Positions 53,953-63,096 of a stretch of DNA of 64,000 bases are shown here, piece by piece. The notes beneath the pieces were generated by a model, which did not search any database, was not told where the DNA came from, and saw nothing but the letters and a program-made list of their open reading frames with translations. Both the position numbers and the translations under genes were made by a program. Each line of letters begins with the position of its first letter. The first letter of the stretch is position 1. Source of the DNA: Pseudomonas syringae KCTC 12500 (lineage in GTDB: Bacteria > Pseudomonadota > Gammaproteobacteria > Pseudomonadales > Pseudomonadaceae); assembly GCF_000507185.2 (NCBI RefSeq), contig NZ_AYTM02000002.1, positions 271,501 to 335,500 of the forward strand, written 5' to 3'.

Positions 53953-54723
53953 CTAGATCCCGCTGAACCAGTTGTACCCCTGATCCTCCCAATACCCCCC
54001 AGGATTCTCGTTACTGACGAAAATCTCCACGATGTGCTTGGGATTCTTGAAGCCCAGCTTGGTCGGCACCCGCACCCGCAACGGGTAACCGTAATCAGGT
54101 GGCAGCGCCACTTCACCAAAGTCCAGCGCAAGCAACGTCTGCGGATGCAACGCAGTGGGCATATCCAGGCTCGAGTAATAGCGGTCAGCGCACTTGAAAC
54201 CGACAAAACGCGCCGTCGTGTCAGCGCCGATATACTCCAGGAACGTCTTCAGCGGCACGCCGCCCCACTGCCCTATCGCACTCCAGCCCTCGATGCAGAT
54301 CAACCGCGTGATGTCCGTGCGTTGCGGCAGTTTGCGCAGCGCCTCAAGCGTCCACGGCTGCTTGTCCCGCACCAGCCCCGACACCGCCAGCTGGTAATCG
54401 GAAAGATCCAGCTCCGGCACATTGTATTCAGGGTAGAACGCATTGAACGGGAACGGGTTGGTCAACTGCGCCTTGCTGTAGGTCGGCGCCAGCTTCTGGC
54501 CGTTGAACAGCCAGGCCTGAACCCGGTCATTCCAGCGCGACATGGCCCATAGCACTTTATCGACCTGATCGCCATCCTGCAGGTTGCAGCCTGTGAGCAT
54601 CGACATCGCGCCCACGGTCAGCCCGGCGCGCAAAAACGAGCGGCGCTGAATATCGACCAGTTGGCGCTCTTGCGCGGGCTCAAGGCGGATACGCTGAGTG
54701 TTGCGTTTACGTGGTTCGTTCAT
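53953..54723 (-). CDS. Tat-exported molybdopterin oxidoreductase (MsrP/sulfite-oxidase-like)
   Basis: 256 residues from ATG 54723, which overlaps the stop of the cytochrome gene as ATGA. The twin-arginine signal QRRSFLRAGLTVGAMSMLTGC combines RR at 27-28 with a lipobox LTGC (Cys46), so it is likely a periplasmic lipoprotein. The Oxidored_molyb domain carries the molybdenum-ligand Cys in RLICIEGWSAIGQWGGVPLK. It resembles MsrP, which repairs methionine sulfoxide, but the partner here is a cytochrome b561 rather than MsrQ. Function is therefore uncertain. Confidence 0.85.
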   Translation of the reverse strand: MNEPRKRNTQRIRLEPAQERQLVDIQRRSFLRAGLTVGAMSMLTGCNLQDGDQVDKVLWAMSRWNDRVQAWLFNGQKLAPTYSKAQLTNPFPFNAFYPEYNVPELDLSDYQLAVSGLVRDKQPWTLEALRKLPQRTDITRLICIEGWSAIGQWGGVPLKTFLEYIGADTTARFVGFKCADRYYSSLDMPTALHPQTLLALDFGEVALPPDYGYPLRVRVPTKLGFKNPKHIVEIFVSNENPGGYWEDQGYNWFSGI

Positions 54724-55340
54724 GATTGCGCAGTTCCGTCTTCGTTCGGCTGGCGGCCGCCGGTAATCATCGGCAGCAAAGTACTGGGCACCAGCACGAC
54801 CAGCAGCAGATGGACGATGACGAACGCGCCGATGGCGGTCATCGCCCCGAAATGTACCCAACGGGCGAAATCGAATCCGCCCAGCAGACTGACCAGCCCC
54901 TGAAACTGCACCGGTTTCCAGATAGCCAGACCGGAAAGCACCACCAGCACGCCCATGGCCAGCACCAACCAGTACATCAACCGTTGCACGGCGTTGTAAC
55001 GGCCTTTGACGTGGACCAGTCGAAAACGCAACGCGTCACTCATGTCACGCGTCACTTCGGACGGCCGGACCGGCAACAGGTCGCGTTTGAAATGGCGGCT
55101 GAACACGCCATACAACACATAAATCAGACCGTTGATGACCAACAGCCACATCACCGCGAAGTGCCAGGCAATGGAACCGCCCAGCCAGCCGCCGAGTGTC
55201 AAGAATTTGGGAAAGGTGAACGGCATCAGTGGCGATGCGTTGTAGATCGCCCAACCGCTCATAAACATACAGACCATGCCCACAGCATTGACCCAGTGGG
55301 TCAGGCGCACCGGCCACGGATGGATGGGGCGGGTTTTCAT
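54720..55340 (-). CDS. Cytochrome b561-type membrane electron carrier
   Basis: 206 residues from ATG 55340. Four membrane segments with heme-ligand histidines: RLTHWVNAVGMVCMFMSGW, IAWHFAVMWLLVINGLIYVL, and later RWVHFGAMTAIGAFVIVHLL. It belongs to the Ni/Fe-hydrogenase-type b561 group. Through the ATGA overlap it is translationally coupled to the molybdoenzyme, so it probably feeds that enzyme electrons from quinol. Confidence 0.9.
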   Translation of the reverse strand: MKTRPIHPWPVRLTHWVNAVGMVCMFMSGWAIYNASPLMPFTFPKFLTLGGWLGGSIAWHFAVMWLLVINGLIYVLYGVFSRHFKRDLLPVRPSEVTRDMSDALRFRLVHVKGRYNAVQRLMYWLVLAMGVLVVLSGLAIWKPVQFQGLVSLLGGFDFARWVHFGAMTAIGAFVIVHLLLVVLVPSTLLPMITGGRQPNEDGTAQS

Positions 55341-55414
55341 GTCGAGATCCCTCTGATCAGGCCTGGAAAAGGCTGTCAGGGGCAGCCTTGCGCCCCTGAC
55401 AGCTATGGCGGTGA

Positions 55415-56020
55415 TTACATCGGCGGGGTGAAACGGCCTTTGCCGACGGCCACACCACGAGCGGACTTGCCGTCGTCAGCCGGGAACACCACGACGTTGG
55501 CGCCCTTGGTCAACTGGTCGACGTTGCCTGGCTCGACGTAGGCGATAGGCACATCCTGCGGCACCACCAGTTTCTTCTCGCCACCCTCGTATTTGACGGT
55601 CAGCGTGCGACCATCGGTGCCAGCCAACGTGCCAACGGTGCCATTGGTCATGGTGCCGGTGCTGCCATCAGCGTTTTCCCAGCCATAGTGACCTTCGCCA
55701 CTGCCTTTGAGGCTCGCCTCAAAAACGGTCACTTCCAGCGCTTTCAGTGTGCCGTCCGCCTGCGGGATGGCAGCCGAACCGACAAAACTGTCGCCTTTGA
55801 TTTGCTTGAAGTCCGCTTCGGAAACAAGACGAATACCGGTCTTGTCAGTCAGCTTGATGCTTTCGTGCTGACCCGAACGGGTGGTGAAATCGAGGGTGTC
55901 GGCGCTGACGCTGTCGACGGTCCCACGCATCGGTTTGACCACCTTCATGTCGGCAGCCTGGGTCATGACAGCGGCACTGAGCAACAGCAGGCCGAACGTA
56001 GTAGAGAGTGCAGTCTTCAT
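55415..56020 (-). CDS. Periplasmic protein of unknown function, first gene of the cytochrome/molybdoenzyme cluster
   Basis: 201 residues from ATG 56020 with AAGGAAG upstream. A signal peptide (TFGLLLLSAAVMTQA, cleaved before ADMK) is followed by two beta-rich halves with similar starts (MRGTVDSVSADTLDFTTRSG and NGTVGTLAGTDGRTLTVKYE), each like a small OB or DUF5666-like unit. It is 74 bases before the cytochrome b561 gene on the same strand and divergent from a two-component system. It may bind a redox metal or guard substrate, but this is not shown by the sequence. Confidence 0.75.
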   Translation of the reverse strand: MKTALSTTFGLLLLSAAVMTQAADMKVVKPMRGTVDSVSADTLDFTTRSGQHESIKLTDKTGIRLVSEADFKQIKGDSFVGSAAIPQADGTLKALEVTVFEASLKGSGEGHYGWENADGSTGTMTNGTVGTLAGTDGRTLTVKYEGGEKKLVVPQDVPIAYVEPGNVDQLTKGANVVVFPADDGKSARGVAVGKGRFTPPM

Positions 56021-56190
56021 CGGTACTTCCTTGGCAGGTGAGATCTGAAACCCATCTTTGCACCGCTACCGGCACCGCAGAATGACCGGGCAATGACATT
56101 TTTGTCATTCGTCGGACACCTTGTCGGCAACTGGTTAGACTCCGGCATCGGCGCACCATGGGTGCAGGCAAAAGCGTAGCGGACAAAACG

Positions 56191-56880
56191 ATGCATATCC
56201 TGCTGATTGAAGATGACACCAAAACCGGCGAGTACCTGAAGAAGGGTCTGGGTGAGTCCGGCTACAAGGTGGACTGGACCCAGCACGGGGCCGACGGCCT
56301 GCACCTGGCGCTGGAAAACCGCTATGACCTGATCGTGCTGGACGTGATGCTGCCGGGCATCGATGGCTGGCAAATCATCGAAGTACTGCGCGCCCGGCAG
56401 GACGTGCCAGTGCTGTTTCTGACCGCGCGCGACCAGTTGCAGGACCGGATTCGCGGCCTGGAACTGGGTGCCGACGATTATCTGGTCAAGCCGTTTTCCT
56501 TCACTGAACTGCTGCTGCGCATCCGCACCATCCTGCGCCGGGGCGTGGTACGCGAGGCGGACCACTTTCATCTGGCCGATCTGGAACTGGACCTGCTGCG
56601 CCGCCGGGTGACGCGCCAGCAACAGGTCATCGTGCTGACCAACAAGGAGTTCGCCCTGTTGCACCTGTTATTGCGCCGCGAAGGCGACGTACTGTCCAGG
56701 GCACAGATTGCCTCGGAAGTCTGGGACATGAATTTCGACAGCGACACCAATGTCGTGGACGTCGCCATCAAGCGCCTGCGCAGCAAGGTGGACCTGCCCT
56801 ACCCGGTCAAACTCATCCACACCGTGCGTGGCATCGGTTATGTGTGCGAGGTGCGGCCATGCGACGCCAGCCTTCCCTGA
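56191..56880 (+). CDS. OmpR/PhoB-type response regulator (CusR/HprR-like)
   Basis: 229 residues from ATG 56191; an in-frame extension to 56158 is possible and the ribosome site is weak. Receiver domain with phospho-Asp51 in [14 protein letters not shown] and Lys in DYLVKPFSF, then a winged-helix DNA-binding domain ending [16 protein letters not shown]. It is of the heavy-metal/oxidant subgroup (CusR, CopR, HprR). It overlaps the kinase gene by 22 bases. The divergent gene order suggests it controls the cytochrome/molybdoenzyme cluster. Confidence 0.92.
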   Translation: MHILLIEDDTKTGEYLKKGLGESGYKVDWTQHGADGLHLALENRYDLIVLDVMLPGIDGWQIIEVLRARQDVPVLFLTARDQLQDRIRGLELGADDYLVKPFSFTELLLRIRTILRRGVVREADHFHLADLELDLLRRRVTRQQQVIVLTNKEFALLHLLLRREGDVLSRAQIASEVWDMNFDSDTNVVDVAIKRLRSKVDLPYPVKLIHTVRGIGYVCEVRPCDASLP

Positions 56881-58247
56881 CCCTGCGTTCGACCCTGGCC
56901 TTTGCCCTGGTGGCGATGCTTACCGTCAGCGGCGCAGGCCTGTACCTGTATCAGTCCATCGAAGAAACGGTCATGCAACGCAGCGACCATGCCGTGCTCG
57001 CGCGGCTGGACCACTTTCGCAAGCTGCTGCGCTATGACTTGACCATGGACAACCTCAAAAGCAGTCCGCAGCTGTTCGAGAACATGCTCGACAGTGAAGA
57101 AGACATCTTCATCATCGGCGAGCCGGGCAAATCACCAGTGATCTCGGTCAACCCGCAGCACGCGCCTCTGCCGGAGCTGCCGACCGTGGCGCAGGACCAG
57201 CCGCTGCGGGTCGACGACCTGCGCAGCGGCATGAGCCTGCAAGGCGTGCCGTTGCGCGCGGCTGCCGTGCAGGTGATGTCCAACGGTGTCGAAGTACGCT
57301 TGCAGGCCGCACACCTGATGGTCAAGGAAATGGCCATGCTCGCCAGCTTCCGTCAGCGCATCTATATAGCCGTGGCCCTGGCGTTTCTGATAACCGCAGC
57401 CTTGGGGTATGTGCTGCTGCGTCGCGGCTTGCATCCGCTGCGAATAATGGCCGCCCATGCCGCCGCAATCACCCCGGCCAGCCTGCACAAACGCCTCGAC
57501 AGCCGTGATACGCCCGTCGAACTGCAACAACTGAGCGACGCCTTCAACGCCATGCTTGACCGTCTGGACGATGGCTACCGACGCCTGATGCAGTTTTCTG
57601 CCGATCTGGCCCACGAAATCCGCACACCCGTCGGCTCGCTGATGGGCCACTGCCAGGTCGCCTTGCGCCAGAACCGCAGCGCCGATGAATATCAGGCGCT
57701 ACTGGCCTCCAATCTGGAAGAGCTGGAGCGCATCTCGCGGCTGGTAGAAAGCATTCTGTTTCTGGCACGGGCGGACGAAGCCCAAGCCGCGCTGGAACGT
57801 CAGTCGCTGGATCTGCATGATGAGCTGCAACGGGTCGCCGGCTATTTCGAGGGGCTGGCCGAAGAACGCAATCTGACCCTGAGCACCAACGGACAAGGCA
57901 CGTTGCTGGCCGATCCGATTCTGCTGCGGCGTGCATTGAGCAATCTGGTCGCCAATGCGATTCGCTACGCCGATGAAGACAGCGAAATTCTGATGCGGGT
58001 GACGGCTGTGGACAAGCACTGGAAGATCGATGTGGAGAATCAGGGACCGGTGCTGCCGCAAGCCACACTCGCGCGCTTGTTCGATCGTTTCTATCGCGGT
58101 GACGCCTCACGCCATGAGCGTTCGGATTCCAACGGCCTGGGGCTGGCGATCGTCACGGCAATCATGCAACTGCACGGCGGTCGGGTCGAAGTCGATCAAC
58201 CCGCCGCCGGCAGAATCTGCTTCAGTCTGATATTCCCGGCGGCCTGA
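56859..58247 (+). CDS. Sensor histidine kinase (CusS/HprS-like)
   Basis: 462 residues from ATG 56859 (GAGG upstream). Membrane segment 1 (about 10-32), a periplasmic sensor of about 130 residues, membrane segment 2 (about 170-192), HAMP, HisKA with His in [20 protein letters not shown] and HATPase_c with [19 protein letters not shown]. It is of the heavy-metal-sensor kinase group (TIGR01386-like) that pairs with the upstream regulator. In E. coli, HprSR answers to H2O2/HOCl and controls msrPQ. The signal here is not known. Confidence 0.92.
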   Translation: MRRQPSLTLRSTLAFALVAMLTVSGAGLYLYQSIEETVMQRSDHAVLARLDHFRKLLRYDLTMDNLKSSPQLFENMLDSEEDIFIIGEPGKSPVISVNPQHAPLPELPTVAQDQPLRVDDLRSGMSLQGVPLRAAAVQVMSNGVEVRLQAAHLMVKEMAMLASFRQRIYIAVALAFLITAALGYVLLRRGLHPLRIMAAHAAAITPASLHKRLDSRDTPVELQQLSDAFNAMLDRLDDGYRRLMQFSADLAHEIRTPVGSLMGHCQVALRQNRSADEYQALLASNLEELERISRLVESILFLARADEAQAALERQSLDLHDELQRVAGYFEGLAEERNLTLSTNGQGTLLADPILLRRALSNLVANAIRYADEDSEILMRVTAVDKHWKIDVENQGPVLPQATLARLFDRFYRGDASRHERSDSNGLGLAIVTAIMQLHGGRVEVDQPAAGRICFSLIFPAA

Positions 58248-58266
58248 GGCCTGCGGTACGCGAGGA

Positions 58267-58935
58267 TCAATTCTTTTTCTCGTGGGCAATGGCCAGCTTG
58301 TAGAAGGTGGCCGAGCCGCCTTCCGTGGTGTAGCCGGTATTGTCCTGGGTATAGACCCCTGCCTTGAAGTAGAACAGTTTGCTGGCCCAGGCTGAATCCA
58401 GCTTGGCGTACCAGACTGCGTCAAAGGCATTGACCGTCAGATCGCCAGACGGCGACAGGTTGATGGTGTAGTTGAACTGCTTGTTGAGCGGCACACCTTG
58501 CGCGATGGTGATGACCTCGATTTCCGAGTCCGGCGTACGACGAAACTTGGCGACGATGTTGCCGGTCTGCAGCTTCTCCTTGTACTGATACTCCACCTTC
58601 AGCAGCGGTTCGGTGCTCTGGTAGCAGTGAATCTGACCGATCACGATCTTGCCGCTGGAAGGCACTTGATCGACTTCCAGGGTCGCGCGCAGAAAGTTGT
58701 CGGCACTGGAGTAGGCCCAGTTGAAGACTCTTCCGTCTGAAGTCGTCTCGCGCAATTCGGAACGAGGGTACTTGGCGTTTTCGGTGGTTGAACCCGTCAC
58801 CGGCGCCCAGAAGAACAGCGTATCCCCTGATTGAAAGTAGCCATCCCGATAGCCCTTTACCAATTTGGGGGTTTCGATGATGGTCGCGGGGCTTCCGACA
58901 GGTACGGAGAGATTCCAGGTAGCAAGGTCGATCAT
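58267..58935 (-). CDS. PL7-family alginate lyase
   Basis: 222 residues from ATG 58935. The jelly-roll lyase keeps the PL7 signature residues: YPRSELRE (Arg/Glu), IGQIHC (His, Gln) and YFKAGVYTQD (Tyr, Lys), which cleave alginate by beta-elimination. No signal peptide is visible (starts MIDLATWNLSVPVGSP), as in the P. aeruginosa PA1167 type. It is convergent with the kinase, 19 bases apart. It could act on intracellular or released alginate oligomers. Confidence 0.92.
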   Translation of the reverse strand: MIDLATWNLSVPVGSPATIIETPKLVKGYRDGYFQSGDTLFFWAPVTGSTTENAKYPRSELRETTSDGRVFNWAYSSADNFLRATLEVDQVPSSGKIVIGQIHCYQSTEPLLKVEYQYKEKLQTGNIVAKFRRTPDSEIEVITIAQGVPLNKQFNYTINLSPSGDLTVNAFDAVWYAKLDSAWASKLFYFKAGVYTQDNTGYTTEGGSATFYKLAIAHEKKN

Positions 58936-58968
58936 CGCGTAGCTCGCAAGGTGCGTATCACGCACCAA

Positions 58969-59406
58969 CTGAATGGCTCTGGAACGGGTGTGCTGGCCCG
59001 TTTGGTCATCCAGACTATCGGCTTAATCGTTTATTTTTAAAACAGACCCGACAACGCTTTGGCGTCAACAAAACGTCTAAAAACAGCCAATGCCATCACC
59101 CCGATATCAATTGCTGCAGTGCGGCAATGTGCCACTGTCGAGCTACAAGCGTTGATTAACGTGAAGAAGTGTTTTGTGAAGCGCGTCATTTTTTTGAATG
59201 TATCGAGTCCGCCACAGCGCGAAAAACCCCAAATAACCGACAGACGGTAGCGGTTATCTTCAGGATAAATGAACTTCCGCCGCTTGAAGCACACCAAGGC
59301 GACCCTTTTAGAGCGTCACGTCGTCTCAAAACACGTTTTTAACGGTTAGAAAGAAAGCGCCTCCGCCGGGCAGCTTCGGGTTGACTGTAAGCAGTTGTTA
59401 CGGGAT
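58969..59406. other. Intergenic region without a supported gene
   Basis: About 440 bases; overlapping open frames (59037-59297 minus, 59059-59250 plus) have no ribosome sites or recognised sequence. It holds the promoter of the alginate lyase gene on the left. Confidence 0.4.
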
Positions 59407-59407
59407 A

Positions 59408-59457
59408 TTAGTTAGCAAGCTATTTATATCCCTACTAACAATATTGCTCCTAACTAA
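59408..59457. promoter_or_regulatory. MarR-type operator pair before the efflux operon
   Basis: TTAGTTAG at 59408-59415 and its complement CTAACTAA at 59450-59457 form an inverted repeat spaced by 34 bases, with further matching GCAATATT-like bases inside. It lies 16 bases before the MarR gene and is typical of autoregulated MarR operons. Confidence 0.65.
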
Positions 59458-59472
59458 ATTCCTGGTGTTTCC

Positions 59473-59925
59473 ATGTCTGTCGAATCCCTGCATCGGACAA
59501 TCAGCAGTGGCCTGGTGGCCGCGTCTCGCCAATGGCGACGCATCTGCCAGAACACGCTGGTGACCTATGGCATTTCCGAAGCCTGCGCAGGTCCGCTGTT
59601 GGCCATCGCACGCCTGGGCGATGGCGCACATCAGGTAAAAGTCGCTCAGGCGGCCGGCATGGAGAGCCCGACGCTGGTGCGTCTGCTCGATCAGTTGTGC
59701 CAGGCCGATATCGTTTGCCGCACCGAAGACCCGAATGACCGCCGCGCCAAGGCCTTGAGCCTGACGCGCAAAGGTCGCGCACTGGCCTGTTCCATCGAAG
59801 CCGAGCTGACCCGCTTGCGTGCCGAAGTGCTGCAAGGCCTGCAACCTGCCGACCTGGAAGCCACCTTGCGGGTGTTACAGGCGTTTGCCGATGCGGCGCA
59901 GCGCGAACACGGGGGCCAGGCTTGA
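59473..59925 (+). CDS. MarR-family transcriptional repressor
   Basis: 150 residues, ATG 59473. Winged-helix MarR core: VAQAAGMESPTLVRLLDQLC recognition region and the wing TEDPNDRRAKALSLTRKGRA with the conserved DxR motif. Its stop overlaps the start of the next gene, so it heads the operon FUSC-DUF1656-HlyD-OMF. It probably represses the operon and is relieved by phenolic or aromatic compounds (inference from AaeR/MarR-type systems). Confidence 0.93.
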   Translation: MSVESLHRTISSGLVAASRQWRRICQNTLVTYGISEACAGPLLAIARLGDGAHQVKVAQAAGMESPTLVRLLDQLCQADIVCRTEDPNDRRAKALSLTRKGRALACSIEAELTRLRAEVLQGLQPADLEATLRVLQAFADAAQREHGGQA

Positions 59926-62009
59926 ACGGATTTTTCTCCAGCGTTCCACCTGCACGTGACTGGTTCTACGGTGTACGCACCTTCGGCGCGTCGATGCTGG
60001 CGCTTTACATCGCATTGTTGATGGAAATGCCCCGCCCCTATTGGGCAATGGCCACGGTGTACATCGTCTCCAGCCCCTTCGTCGGCCCGACCAGTTCCAA
60101 GGCGCTGTACAGAGCGGCCGGAACCCTGGCCGGTGCGGCGGCATCGGTCGTGCTGGTGCCGATGTTCGTGCAGACGCCGTTGTTGCTGGCCATCGTGGTC
60201 GGGCTTTGGACCGGTACCCTGTTGTTTCTGTCCCTGCACTTGCGCACCGCCAACAGCTACGCATTGATGCTCGCCGGCTACACCATGCCGCTGATTTCGC
60301 TGCCGGTGGTCGACAACCCGCAGGCTGTATTCGACATCGCGGTGTCGCGTACCGAAGAGATTTTTCTCGGCATCATTTGCGCCGCTGTCGTGGGTGCGAT
60401 GTTCTGGCCCAGACGCCTGGCGCCGGTGTTTCAGGCCACCACGGAAAAGTGGTTCAGCGATGCCGCGACCTACAGCCAGCGCTTTATCAACCGCACCTGT
60501 CAGCCCGAAGAAATCGGTACGCTGCGCAATTCGATGGTCGGCAGCTTCAACTCGCTGGAAATGATGATCGGCCAGTTGAGCCACGAAGGCGCCCGCAAGC
60601 AAACCGTGCGCAACGCCAATGAACTGCGCGGCCGGATGATCCACCTCTTGCCAGTCATCGATGCGCTGGACGACGCACTGTGGGCACTGGAGCGACGCTC
60701 GCCCGAGCTGCTGGCCAGCATCAAGCCCTTGTTGCAAAAGGCTTGCGACTGGCTCGAAAGCACTGCCGATGGGCCGCAGGTGGAGCAATGGCAGCAGCTG
60801 CACCGCGATCTGCAGAGCCTGCAACCGGACTCCGCGCAACTGGACGACCGCGACCAACTGCTGCTTTCCAATACGCTGTTCAGGCTGGGTGAATGGATCG
60901 ACCTGTGGCTGGATTGCCGAACCCTGCAATACGCGATCAAGACCGACGACCAGTCACAGTGGCGCGCGGTCTATCGCCACTGGCGCCTGGGCCGGCTGAC
61001 CCCGTTTCTCGACCGCGGTCTGATGCTCTATTCGGTGACCTCGACAGTACTGGCGATCATCGCCGCGTCGGTGTTGTGGATTCTGCTCGGCTGGAAAGAC
61101 GGCGCAAGTGCCGTGGCACTGGCGGCGGTGTCGTGCAGCTTCTTCGCCGCCATGGACGACCCTGCCCCGCAAATCTACCGGTTCTTCTTCTGGACCCTGC
61201 TCTCGGTGGTGTTCGCCAGCCTGTACCTGTTTGTGGTGCTGCCCAACCTGCATGACTTCCCGATGCTGGTGCTGGCCTTCGCCGTGCCGTTCATATGCGT
61301 CGGGACCCTGACCGTGCAGCCGCGCTTCTTTCTCGGCACGCTGCTGACCATCGTCAACACCTCGTCGTTCATCAGTATCCAAAGCGCTTATGACGCGGAC
61401 TTCATGAACTTCCTCAATGCCAACCTGGCGGGTCCTGCCGGGCTGCTGTTCGCCTTCATCTGGACCCTGGTGTTCCGCCCGTTCGGCGTCGAACTGGCGG
61501 TCAAGCGCCTCACCCGTTTCAGCTGGCGTGACATCGCCAGTCTCAGTGAAAACGCTTCGCTGGCCGAGCATCGGCGCATGGGCGTGCAAATGCTCGACCG
61601 CCTGATGCAGCAACTGCCGCGCCTGACGCTCACCGCCCAGGACACCGGGATTGCCTTGCGTGAACTGCGCGTCGCGCTGAACATGCTCGACCTGCTGGCC
61701 TACACCCGCCGTGCCACGCCAGCGGCCCAGGTACTGCTGCGTCAGGTGATCGAAGAAGTCAGCGGCTATTTCAAACAGTGCCGCAAGGCCGGTGAACGGC
61801 TGCCGGCGCCCAGAGGCCTGCTGATGGCCATGGACCGCGCACGCCGTTCACTGACCGATCAGGAGATGGGCGACAACCCGGCCCGACTGCACCTGCTGCA
61901 TGCTCTCAGCGGCCTGCGCCTGGCGCTGCTACCGGGGGTCGAAATCGTCACCGTGGGCGGCGAACTGACCGAGCAACTGCCGCACAACATTGATGGAGCG
62001 CCCCTGTGA
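59922..62009 (+). CDS. FUSC-family inner-membrane efflux protein (AaeB-like)
   Basis: 695 residues from TTG 59922, overlapping the MarR stop. Two blocks of about five membrane segments (about 20-155 and 375-520) flank cytoplasmic regions, the AaeB/FUSC layout: YWAMATVYIVSSPFVGPTSS and the later FAVPFICVGTLTVQPRFFLG. In E. coli AaeB with AaeA exports p-hydroxybenzoic acid. Here the outer-membrane factor and HlyD gene are in the same operon, giving a full tripartite pump. Confidence 0.92.
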   Translation: MNGFFSSVPPARDWFYGVRTFGASMLALYIALLMEMPRPYWAMATVYIVSSPFVGPTSSKALYRAAGTLAGAAASVVLVPMFVQTPLLLAIVVGLWTGTLLFLSLHLRTANSYALMLAGYTMPLISLPVVDNPQAVFDIAVSRTEEIFLGIICAAVVGAMFWPRRLAPVFQATTEKWFSDAATYSQRFINRTCQPEEIGTLRNSMVGSFNSLEMMIGQLSHEGARKQTVRNANELRGRMIHLLPVIDALDDALWALERRSPELLASIKPLLQKACDWLESTADGPQVEQWQQLHRDLQSLQPDSAQLDDRDQLLLSNTLFRLGEWIDLWLDCRTLQYAIKTDDQSQWRAVYRHWRLGRLTPFLDRGLMLYSVTSTVLAIIAASVLWILLGWKDGASAVALAAVSCSFFAAMDDPAPQIYRFFFWTLLSVVFASLYLFVVLPNLHDFPMLVLAFAVPFICVGTLTVQPRFFLGTLLTIVNTSSFISIQSAYDADFMNFLNANLAGPAGLLFAFIWTLVFRPFGVELAVKRLTRFSWRDIASLSENASLAEHRRMGVQMLDRLMQQLPRLTLTAQDTGIALRELRVALNMLDLLAYTRRATPAAQVLLRQVIEEVSGYFKQCRKAGERLPAPRGLLMAMDRARRSLTDQEMGDNPARLHLLHALSGLRLALLPGVEIVTVGGELTEQLPHNIDGAPL

Positions 62010-62215
62010 TCGGTGATCTGGACATCAGCGGGATCTTCATCCCCACGTTCCTGGCGATGATGGGCATCGCCTATCTGCTGTTTCTGGTCGTGCACGCGGT
62101 GCTGTCGCGTGCCCACTTCTACCGTCTGGTCTGGCACCGGGCTTTGTTCAACGTAGGTCTATACGCTTTGTTGCTCGGCGCCGTGGATACTCTAAGTCGA
62201 TACCTGATGACATGA
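62006..62215 (+). CDS. DUF1656 small membrane protein of the efflux operon
   Basis: 69 residues from GTG 62006, overlapping the stop of the FUSC gene. Two membrane segments (FIPTFLAMMGIAYLLFLVVH and FNVGLYALLLGAVDTLSRYL) with a basic loop RAHFYRLVWH. This matches DUF1656 (AaeX-like), always found between the FUSC and HlyD genes. Its role in the pump is unknown. Its stop overlaps the HlyD ATG. Confidence 0.92.
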   Translation: MIGDLDISGIFIPTFLAMMGIAYLLFLVVHAVLSRAHFYRLVWHRALFNVGLYALLLGAVDTLSRYLMT

Positions 62216-63096
62216 AAAAACCGATACTGACACTGGGCCGCGTGGTCCTGACCCTGCTGGTTGTCACCCTCGCCGCCGTGGTCGTATGGCGCATGGTGAT
62301 GTATTACATGTATGCACCGTGGACGCGCGACGGGCATATCCGCGCCGACATCGTGCAGATCGCACCGGACGTGTCCGGGCTGATCCAGAAGGTCGAAGTC
62401 ACTGACAACCAGCCTGTGCACAAGGGCCAGGTCCTGTTCACCATCGATCAGGACCGCTTCCGTCTGGCACTGCGCCAGGCGCAGGCGACGGTCGCCGAAC
62501 GTCAGGAAACCTGGGAGCAGGCACGCCGTGAGAACAAACGTAACCGGGGCCTGGGCAATCTGGTCGCCCGCGAACAACTGGAAGAAAGCCAGTCACGCGA
62601 AGCCCGAGCCCTTTCGGCACTGGGCGAATCAAAGGTTGCGGTGGATGCCGCGCAGTTGAACCTGGATCGCTCGGTGATCCGCAGTCCGGTGGACGGCTAC
62701 CTCAACGACCGCGCCCCCCGCGAACATGAGTTCGTCACTGCCGGGCGTCCGGTGCTCTCAGTGGTCGATTCGACGTCGTTCCACATCGATGGCTATTTCG
62801 AGGAAACCAAGCTCGATGGCATCCATGTCGGCCAGGGCGTCGACATCCGTGTCATCGGCGACAACGCGCGGCTGACCGGCCATGTGGTGAGCATCGTTGC
62901 CGGTATCGAAGACCGCGATCGCAGCAGCGGCTCGAACCTGCTGCCCAACGTCAACCCGGCCTTCAGCTGGGTGCGTCTGGCGCAGCGGATTCCGGTGCGG
63001 ATTGCCTTCGATGACGTGCCTGCCGATTTCCGCATGATTGCCGGGCGTACCGCGACGGTGTCGATTATCGACGACACGCAGGAGCGCAGCCGATGA
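62212..63096 (+). CDS. HlyD-family membrane fusion protein (AaeA-like)
   Basis: 294 residues from ATG 62212. One N-terminal membrane segment (about 8-30), then the split biotinyl-lipoyl half (RADIVQIAPDVSGLIQKVEV, NQPVHKGQVLFTIDQDRF), a helical hairpin (about 85-150) and the beta-barrel. It bridges the inner-membrane FUSC protein and the outer-membrane channel. ATGA overlaps at both ends show tight coupling. Confidence 0.95.
   Translation: MKKPILTLGRVVLTLLVVTLAAVVVWRMVMYYMYAPWTRDGHIRADIVQIAPDVSGLIQKVEVTDNQPVHKGQVLFTIDQDRFRLALRQAQATVAERQETWEQARRENKRNRGLGNLVAREQLEESQSREARALSALGESKVAVDAAQLNLDRSVIRSPVDGYLNDRAPREHEFVTAGRPVLSVVDSTSFHIDGYFEETKLDGIHVGQGVDIRVIGDNARLTGHVVSIVAGIEDRDRSSGSNLLPNVNPAFSWVRLAQRIPVRIAFDDVPADFRMIAGRTATVSIIDDTQERSR

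Noticed and set aside
59037..59297. Minus-strand 86-codon ORF before the MarR operon
   Set aside because: No ribosome site, and no recognised sequence; an overlapping plus-strand frame is equally likely by chance.
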